Assembly (NCBI GenBank): GCA_011522945.1 | Contig: WTHY01000167.1 | Location: 2,486 to 13,083, forward strand | Source: Alphaproteobacteria bacterium | Lineage (GTDB): Bacteria > Pseudomonadota > Alphaproteobacteria > Puniceispirillales > Puniceispirillaceae | DNA: 10,598 bases | Direction: 5' to 3' | Shown here: piece by piece, positions 5,361 through 10,598 of the stretch | Numbering within the stretch: position 1 is the first letter of the stretch | How the letters are laid out: each line of letters starts with the position of its first letter | Program-made: the position numbers and the translations under genes | Notes under the pieces: model-generated | The model's database searches: none | What the model saw: the letters and a program-made list of their open reading frames with translations, nothing else | Told to the model about the DNA's origin: nothing

Positions 5361-7532
5361 ATGGCTTATTTTTCATCTACTCAAAATATGGCTAGACATC
5401 TGATACTGATGTTGCTGATGCTGCTGACATTACCACAGTTCGCATTTGCACAGATATCTGAAGTTGGTTTTGAAGCTGACGTTGTAACGGTTAATCAAGA
5501 AACCGGAGACCTTAATGCAGAAGGTAATGTTGTTTTAACACAGCCAGGCACAAGGCTGACAGCTGACAAGGTAATTTACAATCAGCAAACTGATACTGCC
5601 CATGCGGTGGGTAATGTGGTCCTGACCGACGCAGATGGCACTGTAACCAAAGCTGATATGATGCAGCTAGATAATAATTTCACACATGTTATCGCTGAAC
5701 CTCTTACATCAGACTTTGAAGATGGTAGTCGCTTTACAGCGACAAAAGGCGAGAGAACAGAAGGCGACACAGCAATATTCAAATCCAGCAATTACACACC
5801 CTGTAATTGTGATTTTGAAAATGGTGAAAGACCAATTTGGGACTTACGGTCAACACGGGCTGTTCATGATCTAAAAACGAAAACAATCCGACATGAAAAT
5901 GTTAGGATGACAATATTTGGTCTGCCAGTATTTTACTTGCCGGCACTTGCCCATCCAGATTGGACGGTAAATAGGCGCAGCGGTTTTCTCTCCCCTAGAG
6001 TTCGATTTTCAAAAGATCTAGGAACAACTGTCACAATGCCCTATTTCCAGGTTATTGGGCCAACACAGGACGTCGAATTCCAGCCGACGAAATTCCAACA
6101 TCGTGGCCAAGGTCTTAAAACCATTTACAGAAAATATTGGGATAACGCAGAACTTGATGCCCAAATTTATACTGCGCAAGTTGAAACCTTTAAAAAGAAC
6201 CGTGAGGCAGTTGCCGCAATCAATGCTAATTATTCTGCAAAGATTGGTTCTGGATGGGATATAGACGCCAATTTACGACAAAGCTCTCAAGACACATTTC
6301 TACGCAGATATGGGTATATTCCTGGCGACAATCTAGAATCAGACGTTACAGCAACAAAACTTACAGATAAGCGCTATTATGCGGCTGAAATATCAGATAC
6401 ACAAAGTTTAAAACCATCTGCTGCTTTTAATAACGAGCCAATCATATTCCCGTCTGTTTTTTATGAAGAAACACAGCGCGGATTTAGAGAAAATCAGACA
6501 TTTAAAACCGAAATCTCTGCACTTCATATCGACAATGATCAAGGATATGAGATGTCACGCTGGAATACCAACATGTCATTAAATGAGGAATTTGATGCAG
6601 CCGGCGGTATTACTAGTTATGACATAGGCTTCAATGGCACTTATTTCGATATTAAAGATAGGCCAGATGATGCAGAGTTAGCTGAGCTCGGTCGTGGCAA
6701 TCCGCACATCGCCCTTGAATGGAAAAGCCCGCTTCTATTAGCGAATAAGACACAGAATATTGTAATCGAACCACGTGCGAAATATACCTATATAGCAGGC
6801 TCTGATAGGACCGACGACATTCCAAATCGCGATTCTGCGGATTTCCGGCTTGATGAAGCAAATATGTTTTTGACACATCGCTACCAAGGTCTGGATTATA
6901 TCCTGCCTGGCTCAAGAGCAGATATAGGCGTGAGTGCACTCACATCTGATGATTTATTTGGAGAGGTTGCCGGCTTTGTAGGTATATCAAGACGTTTAAC
7001 TGGCAAAACATCTACAGGTCTTAATACAGAGCCAGATCGTAATCTTTCAGATTATGTCGCCAGCCTGTCGATAGACCCACCCGGTTCCCTTTCTTTGAGC
7101 TGGGCAGGTCGGGCTGATTCTCAAGATTACAAACTAAATGAATCTACTACCAATGTTTCATTCAGTTACAAAAAAACATCTTTGTCTTTGGCGCACAAGC
7201 AGTTGGCAAAAGCACATTTTACCTCAGCATCAGAAGATCTTGAAGAAGCTAACATCAGCCTGACGCAAGATTTGGGCAGTGGCTGGACCCTGAAAGCTTC
7301 ACAGGCTTATGATCTATCAGCTGGCAAGCGCAAGCAAACAAGCTCATCTGTTTCGTTTCTATGGGCAGGCGGTTTCCAAGATTGTCTAACTGTATCGATA
7401 GACTATAAGCGTGATCCAAATGGCGATCGTGATATCAAAACCATAGATGAGATTCAACTTGTTCTGAATTTTAAATATCTAGGATCAATTAGTAAAAACC
7501 AAATTCAAAGCGTAAGTGGAACAGATTCCTAA
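5361..7532 (+). CDS. lptD: LPS-assembly protein LptD (OstA/Imp), outer-membrane barrel
   Basis: LptD, with the lipoprotein LptE, forms the outer-membrane translocon that receives LPS from the Lpt bridge and inserts it into the outer leaflet. The 723-residue protein starts with a signal peptide, whose hydrophobic core is about 13-24 and whose likely cleavage follows AFA at 28-30. An LptA/OstA-like beta-jellyroll follows (about 36-140, with repeated GNVVLT at 55-60 and 84-89). After it come the LptD barrel domain landmarks VFYLPALAHPDW (190-201) and RRSGFLSPR (205-213), and strand-rich sequence to the end. There are only three cysteines, C148, C150 and C675, against four in E. coli LptD. The start is chosen by GAGA six bases upstream; Met10 lacks such a site. 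The gene is not flanked by surA, pdxA or rsmA as in many proteobacteria. Its stop overlaps the stop of the next, convergent gene. Confidence 0.93.
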   Translation: MAYFSSTQNMARHLILMLLMLLTLPQFAFAQISEVGFEADVVTVNQETGDLNAEGNVVLTQPGTRLTADKVIYNQQTDTAHAVGNVVLTDADGTVTKADMMQLDNNFTHVIAEPLTSDFEDGSRFTATKGERTEGDTAIFKSSNYTPCNCDFENGERPIWDLRSTRAVHDLKTKTIRHENVRMTIFGLPVFYLPALAHPDWTVNRRSGFLSPRVRFSKDLGTTVTMPYFQVIGPTQDVEFQPTKFQHRGQGLKTIYRKYWDNAELDAQIYTAQVETFKKNREAVAAINANYSAKIGSGWDIDANLRQSSQDTFLRRYGYIPGDNLESDVTATKLTDKRYYAAEISDTQSLKPSAAFNNEPIIFPSVFYEETQRGFRENQTFKTEISALHIDNDQGYEMSRWNTNMSLNEEFDAAGGITSYDIGFNGTYFDIKDRPDDAELAELGRGNPHIALEWKSPLLLANKTQNIVIEPRAKYTYIAGSDRTDDIPNRDSADFRLDEANMFLTHRYQGLDYILPGSRADIGVSALTSDDLFGEVAGFVGISRRLTGKTSTGLNTEPDRNLSDYVASLSIDPPGSLSLSWAGRADSQDYKLNESTTNVSFSYKKTSLSLAHKQLAKAHFTSASEDLEEANISLTQDLGSGWTLKASQAYDLSAGKRKQTSSSVSFLWAGGFQDCLTVSIDYKRDPNGDRDIKTIDEIQLVLNFKYLGSISKNQIQSVSGTDS

Positions 7533-8140
7533 ATAGTAGCTATCAAGCCGATACCAACGCCCATCATAAGGAGTCCACAAATCTGATTTAACCGTCTGCC
7601 ACCAGCTGGCGTGCGGACCAGCCGTTTTATCTGATAGGCCAATCCAGACGTAATGACCACACCTGTCAATAATACGGCGGTTATGATGCTCACAACCTGA
7701 AAGCTCTGGGGGACATCTAATGAAGTCATATCAATAAAAAGTGGCAGAAATGACAGATAGAAAATAACAACCTTAGGGTTGGAGCTGGAAATAAGTATGC
7801 CTGTCATCAGCAGGTTTCGCTTTTGCCCTGCCAAAGTCTCACTATCTAATTCTGGTGGCGGTGCACGAAATAGCATGACGCCTAACCACCCTAGATACAG
7901 CCCGCCACAAAACCGGACAACTTGCATAAAGGGGATTAGAGAGTCTGCAAATGCATGCAGGCTTGCCAATGTGAGTGTCAAATATATGAGATCTCCTAAT
8001 ATCAGCCCCACCCCCAATATTACCCCGGTCAGCAACCCACCAGTTAAGGTGCGGGCAACAATAGCCATCACACCTGGGCCAGGTGTCATAACAAAAATGA
8101 AGGTAGCTATCGCAAGAGATAGTGAAGTTGCAAATGTCAT
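7529..8140 (-). CDS. LysE/RhtB family amino-acid exporter
   Basis: The protein is an inner-membrane exporter of the LysE superfamily, which pumps out amino acids such as lysine, homoserine, threonine or homoserine lactones; the substrate cannot be assigned here. From the preferred ATG it has 203 residues, normal for the family. Signature features are TPGPGVMAIVAR (19-30), a hydrophobic segment ending in Gly-Asp (about 36-50), NPKVVIFYLSFLPLF (121-135), and the terminal GRRLNQICGLLMMGVGIGL (181-199). About six membrane segments are visible. An upstream in-frame TTG at 8152 would add four residues but has no ribosome binding site, while GGGTA precedes the ATG at 8140. The stop codon overlaps that of lptD on the opposite strand. 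It is the last gene of the minus-strand block, 142 bp after the DUF3291 gene. Confidence 0.9.
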   Translation of the reverse strand: MTFATSLSLAIATFIFVMTPGPGVMAIVARTLTGGLLTGVILGVGLILGDLIYLTLTLASLHAFADSLIPFMQVVRFCGGLYLGWLGVMLFRAPPPELDSETLAGQKRNLLMTGILISSSNPKVVIFYLSFLPLFIDMTSLDVPQSFQVVSIITAVLLTGVVITSGLAYQIKRLVRTPAGGRRLNQICGLLMMGVGIGLIATI

Positions 8141-8282
8141 AGAAATACCCAAAGCAAGAGACAGAGCGGCATTTTGCTAGCGCCGTCTATGCTCCTAAAC
8201 AAAGCTGTAAGATAATTCAATAGAAACAGTCATAAAGCGGCTTCATCAAAATGGGTGGGTAAGCATAAAGTCAAGAAAGTCT

Positions 8283-8735
8283 CTATGCGTCTAGTACAGG
8301 AAATGTGTGTTGAAACGTAAATGCATCCTCTGTTGGTCCAGACTTAAATAGCATTTGAAGTTTCTCATCAGCTTCAAACAAAGTTGGGATTGTGCCAGAT
8401 GGCACCCACCATAAGGCTAAATGTGGCGTGTCCATCGGCAGAAACCAGTTTTGTTTTTTCATCATAATGGCGCGATGTGGTTCGGATATGATATATTTGC
8501 GTAAAGAATGCAAATCAGCCCAGACAGACATATTCACAATAAAATCAGGCCCAAAATGGCGAAAATGCGTGGCAGCGCCAGAGTTATCCTTAAGTCGCCA
8601 GCTAAAGCCATCGGCCTGTTCAGCAGCAGCATTCACAATGTCTAAATTTGTTACAAATTCTGCCAGCAATGGGTCTGTTAAAGGTGCCCGTAACTTCGCA
8701 ATATTGATCTGTGCAAGATGATATGTTTGCATCAT
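8283..8735 (-). CDS. DUF3291 family protein
   Basis: The 150-residue protein matches DUF3291, small soluble proteins thought to adopt a ferredoxin-like alpha/beta fold similar to dimeric antibiotic-biosynthesis monooxygenases. Conserved blocks are YHLAQINIAKLRAPL (5-19), FVTNLDIVNAAAEQADGFSWRL (27-48, given here because it is the family hallmark region), NMSVWADLHSLRKY (68-81) and HLALWWVPSGTIPT (105-118). No enzyme activity is established for the family that I can name. The frame is open to a TTG at 8750, but AGGA (8741-8744) sits five bases before the ATG at 8735 and eight before a second ATG at 8732, so one of these is the start. The DUF805 gene lies 38 bp upstream on the same strand, so the two are probably co-transcribed. 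Confidence 0.88.
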   Translation of the reverse strand: MMQTYHLAQINIAKLRAPLTDPLLAEFVTNLDIVNAAAEQADGFSWRLKDNSGAATHFRHFGPDFIVNMSVWADLHSLRKYIISEPHRAIMMKKQNWFLPMDTPHLALWWVPSGTIPTLFEADEKLQMLFKSGPTEDAFTFQHTFPVLDA

Positions 8736-8773
8736 GAGTGTCCTATCCAAAGATAAACCACTCCCAGCTTAGC

Positions 8774-9151
8774 TCACAAGGTTGGTCTGTCACCAAATCT
8801 ATTTGCTACCTGATCGCCTTTCAACAGAAATAGTACATGAAGCCAGATAAACCCTATGACAGGCAGAAACACTAATAAAAACCACCAGCCAGATTTGTTC
8901 CTATCGTGAAGGCGCCGAATAGATACAGATAGAGAGGGAATAAAGGTAATCAAAGCAAACACCCCTGATAATATACCCAATCCATGGTATGTGGGATGCA
9001 GTGATAAAGCGCGCTCAGTAAAATAAATTGCGTTGCTAAAAACAAAGACAAAAATAGCGAATGTCCAAAATTCTAAACGGCTAGACCGCCCCTTGATGTC
9101 AAAACACCTTTGAAATGGCAGAATTATAAGACTTAGCTTCACTAATGACAT
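8774..9151 (-). CDS. DUF805 family inner-membrane protein
   Basis: The 125-residue protein has the marks of DUF805: GRSSRLEFW (21-29) before the first membrane segment, RRLHDRNKSGWW (79-90) between later segments, and the tail LKGDQVANRFGDRP (110-123). Hydrophobic stretches at about 29-44, 57-76 and 89-110 suggest three to four membrane passes. Function is unknown; members are inner-membrane proteins, sometimes encoded near stress or transport genes. An in-frame TTG at 9184 would add eleven polar residues but has no ribosome site; the ATG at 9151 gives the family's usual length. The start itself has only a weak GGG upstream. It precedes the DUF3291 gene by 38 bp. Confidence 0.87.
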   Translation of the reverse strand: MSLVKLSLIILPFQRCFDIKGRSSRLEFWTFAIFVFVFSNAIYFTERALSLHPTYHGLGILSGVFALITFIPSLSVSIRRLHDRNKSGWWFLLVFLPVIGFIWLHVLFLLKGDQVANRFGDRPTL

Positions 9152-9246
9152 GTCATGGCCCGATTTCGTTTGGTTCACAAACAAATTACAGCTCAGGATA
9201 TGTATAAATTGTTAATAGAAATCCAAGTTTTCCGCTAAACCAAGAA

Positions 9247-9780
9247 CTATCTCAGTTCTAGCATCATGTCCGCAAAGAGATGCTTTCCCTTAGCCACATT
9301 ATCTTTCCAACTTGAAGACGCCTCATCATCAGCATTATCAGAAATAAATTTAAAGCATCGAAAATCTACTTTTGCTTTGTAGCACGCTTTGGCGATAGCA
9401 TAAGCTTCCATATCAACAATATCTGTTGTTAATTTTGGGGGTTCAGTGACAAAACTATCACCAGTGCCACAACTAAACCCCTGCCTACCAAAATTGAGGC
9501 AAGCCGTATCCTCAAAAGGCGTCTCTCCGATTTCAAGACCAAGTGGGCGTACATCCATGTCCCGCTGATAGAAATTTGCAATTTCGACCAAGCCTGAAAC
9601 CCCTGCTAGCACGCCACCTGCTGTACCGTAATTTATGATTTGCTTTGGCTGATAGCGTGCAATCACCTCTGAGGCTATTAAGGCAGCATTGATTTTTCCA
9701 ACCCCTGTATAGGCAATTTGAAAATCTGGTAGAACTTCACGTGGTAGTTCATCTTCAAGTGCAACAAGAATTATCTGCAT
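9247..9780 (-). CDS. Short nucleosidase-like protein, PNP/UDP phosphorylase superfamily
   Basis: The protein resembles 5'-methylthioadenosine/S-adenosylhomocysteine nucleosidases, which split adenine from MTA, SAH or 5'-deoxyadenosine in methionine salvage. It has 177 residues, compared with about 230 for classical enzymes. Visible family parts are ALEDEL (7-12) with the expected N-terminal acidic residue, TGVGKINAA (25-33), NYGTAGG (50-56), the ribose-binding VDMEAYAIA (122-130) with Met124 and Glu125, and ISDNADDEAS (146-155) with Asp148 as the likely general acid. The shortening lies mainly between the TAGG block and VDMEA, in the middle of the fold. AGGA five bases before the ATG supports the start. 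The catalytic core looks intact, so activity is plausible; a hydrolase acting on another nucleoside is equally possible. Confidence 0.82.
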   Translation of the reverse strand: MQIILVALEDELPREVLPDFQIAYTGVGKINAALIASEVIARYQPKQIINYGTAGGVLAGVSGLVEIANFYQRDMDVRPLGLEIGETPFEDTACLNFGRQGFSCGTGDSFVTEPPKLTTDIVDMEAYAIAKACYKAKVDFRCFKFISDNADDEASSSWKDNVAKGKHLFADMMLELR

Positions 9781-9925
9781 GGTTTTCCTGTCAAAAGAGA
9801 ATGGTTAATGGGCGCGAGATATAAAGCATATATGTTTGCTCTATAGGCGAAGGTCCGTTTTAGCCATCACGCTTCAGCGCGCCCAAGTCAAAATATCTTA
9901 AATGACTATTCTCGAAGCGAAATGA
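9781..9925. other. Intergenic region between GFA and nucleosidase genes
   Basis: This 145-bp gap contains the nucleosidase ribosome site (AGGA on the minus strand, 9786-9789), an 8-bp palindrome CATATATG (9827-9834) and a distant 8-bp inverted pair TGGGCGCG (9809-9816) with CGCGCCCA (9878-9885). It is long enough for a separate promoter for the nucleosidase gene, but no convincing -35/-10 pair could be assigned. No small gene was seen. Confidence 0.4.
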
Positions 9926-10351
9926 TTATTCATACACCCCTAAATCTGTTGGGGCCTTTGATAATGTTGTATCATATTTGATTAGGTCATCATCTAAGGA
10001 CAACCAAGGTAGCTTGCTTTTGTGATTCACGTGGAAGGTTGGTAAAAACGCGTCTGGATTTTCTAAAGATGCTGCATAGACATGCATACCACCTTTATAG
10101 TGTGCTGCTTCGAAGCCCATGGGAGAGCCGCATGTATTACAGAAATGCCGCCACACCCCTTTCGAGCTTTCAAAAGTCTTTGGCGTATCACCTGTCCATG
10201 TAAAGCGCTCAAGGGGAACGCCTAACCAAGCCACGACAGGTGCACCACAATTGCGGCGACAATCATCACAATGACAGTAACATGACCAGGACGCTTCACC
10301 CTCAAAAGACCAGCTAGTTTTCTTACATAAACAATGTCCTAAAGTTGTCAT
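9926..10351 (-). CDS. GFA/CENP-V family zinc-binding protein
   Basis: The 141-residue protein belongs to the GFA family, named after glutathione-dependent formaldehyde-activating enzyme (Gfa) and related to centromere protein V. It binds zinc through conserved cysteines. Seen here are C7-x-C9, C26-x-C28-x2-C31 within CHCDDCRRNCGAP (26-38), and C71-x2-C74 within FCNTCGSPMGF (70-80), so the zinc-binding set is complete. The length is normal. Most members, including this one, have no proven substrate, so formaldehyde detoxification should not be assumed; no glutathione-dependent formaldehyde dehydrogenase is nearby. AGGGAT and AGGA precede the ATG and support the start. It is the first gene of the minus-strand block and is divergent from the open frame at the right edge. 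Confidence 0.9.
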   Translation of the reverse strand: MTTLGHCLCKKTSWSFEGEASWSCYCHCDDCRRNCGAPVVAWLGVPLERFTWTGDTPKTFESSKGVWRHFCNTCGSPMGFEAAHYKGGMHVYAASLENPDAFLPTFHVNHKSKLPWLSLDDDLIKYDTTLSKAPTDLGVYE

Positions 10352-10444
10352 TTTCCTATCCCTTTATCCGAAGCTAATCACTGCCTAATCATAGTCCCGA
10401 CCACGAACTATCTGGCTACAATATGAATAAATGGAATTTTATTA

Positions 10445-10464
10445 GCTTGTTATATCGAACAAGC
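10445..10464. promoter_or_regulatory. Dyad GCTTGTT-N6-AACAAGC before an edge gene
   Basis: A perfect 7-bp inverted repeat with a 6-nt centre lies 14 bp before the ATG at 10479 and about 94 bp before the divergent GFA start. A TACAAT at 10417-10422 could be a -10 element, but no matching -35 is seen. The dyad has operator-like size; as RNA it would form a small hairpin close to the start codon. Either role is inference. Confidence 0.4.
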
Positions 10465-10478
10465 GACCGTTTCAGACG

Positions 10479-10598
10479 ATGCGTTACACGCCTTTAGGTA
10501 ATAATCCGCTAACGCTTTCTGCTGATAGGAACGCACTACATAGCTGGGCAGATACATACTGGTTTGAGAGCGGATCCAAAAATAAAAGAGAGACGAAC
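10479..10598 (+). CDS. Partial unrecognised CDS, N-terminus only
   Basis: An ATG at 10479 opens a frame that stays open for 40 codons to the window edge; upstream the frame is closed by a TAG at 10443. The visible peptide begins MRYTPLGNNPL and is polar, with two tryptophans (in SWADTYWFES, 22-31) and a basic run SKNKRE (33-38). No signal peptide, membrane segment or motif is recognised. No good ribosome binding site precedes the ATG, so the gene call is moderate. Continuous sense over 40 codons with a balanced amino-acid mix, and the fact that it is divergent from the GFA gene across about 127 bp, favour a real gene. Function is unknown. Confidence 0.5.
   Translation, partial: MRYTPLGNNPLTLSADRNALHSWADTYWFESGSKNKRETN

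Noticed and set aside
8141..8152. TTG start for the LysE exporter
   Set aside because: No ribosome site precedes it; the ATG at 8140 has GGGTA upstream and gives a normal family length.
9152..9184. TTG start for the DUF805 protein
   Set aside because: It would add eleven polar residues not typical of the family and lacks a ribosome site.
9809..9885. Inverted pair TGGGCGCG/CGCGCCCA between the GFA and nucleosidase genes
   Set aside because: An 8-bp pair separated by 61 nt is expected by chance fairly often in a gap of this size and no other structure supports it.
7529..10351. Minus-strand block as a defence or biosynthetic island
   Set aside because: The families (LysE, DUF3291, DUF805, nucleosidase, GFA) are scattered housekeeping or accessory proteins with no shared pathway, no effector-like domain and no mobile-element signature.

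Overview
The window looks like a piece of an alphaproteobacterial chromosome with a modest, AT-leaning base composition (judged by eye, not computed). The clues are a Gram-negative outer-membrane gene (lptD), short AGGA-type ribosome binding sites, TTG as a likely start for at least one gene, and a set of families common in marine Alphaproteobacteria (DUF924, DUF3291, GFA, LysE, D-2-hydroxyacid-type FAD oxidase). A SAR116-like or other marine lineage is plausible but is only an inference. I see no transposase, integrase, phage gene, rRNA, tRNA or CRISPR array, and the region reads as ordinary core and accessory chromosome.

Layout: positions 1-401 hold no convincing gene, but contain an imperfect tandem array with an exact 47-bp period (about 31-194) and a dyad-rich patch next to the 3' end of the first gene. 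An SRAP-domain gene (HMCES/YedK type, abasic-site DNA-protein crosslinking) on the minus strand is divergent, across 53 bp, from a plus-strand run of three genes: a Sua5/YrdC threonylcarbamoyl-AMP synthase (tRNA t6A), a D-2-hydroxyglutarate/glycolate-type FAD dehydrogenase, and a DUF924 protein. A convergent minus-strand family 9 glycosyltransferase (heptosyltransferase-like) is then divergent from lptD, the outer-membrane LPS-insertion barrel. These two envelope genes share a 162-bp intergenic region that carries a 22-bp-spaced direct repeat.

lptD runs into a minus-strand block, with its stop codon overlapping the stop of a LysE-type exporter. Reading in its own direction the block is GFA-family zinc protein, short nucleosidase-like protein, DUF805 membrane protein, DUF3291 protein, LysE exporter. 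The gaps of 38-145 bp leave it open whether this is one operon. At the right edge an open frame starts at 10479 just after a 7-bp-stem dyad and runs off the window; I do not recognise it.

Functionally the window is a mixed housekeeping neighbourhood: DNA-damage handling, tRNA modification, hydroxyacid oxidation, LPS assembly, efflux and purine nucleoside salvage. I found no clear novel multi-gene system. The most worthwhile leads are the 47-bp array, the direct repeat in the envelope-gene promoter region, the reduced cysteine set of LptD with lptD outside its usual cluster, the short nucleosidase, and the unrecognised gene at the right edge.
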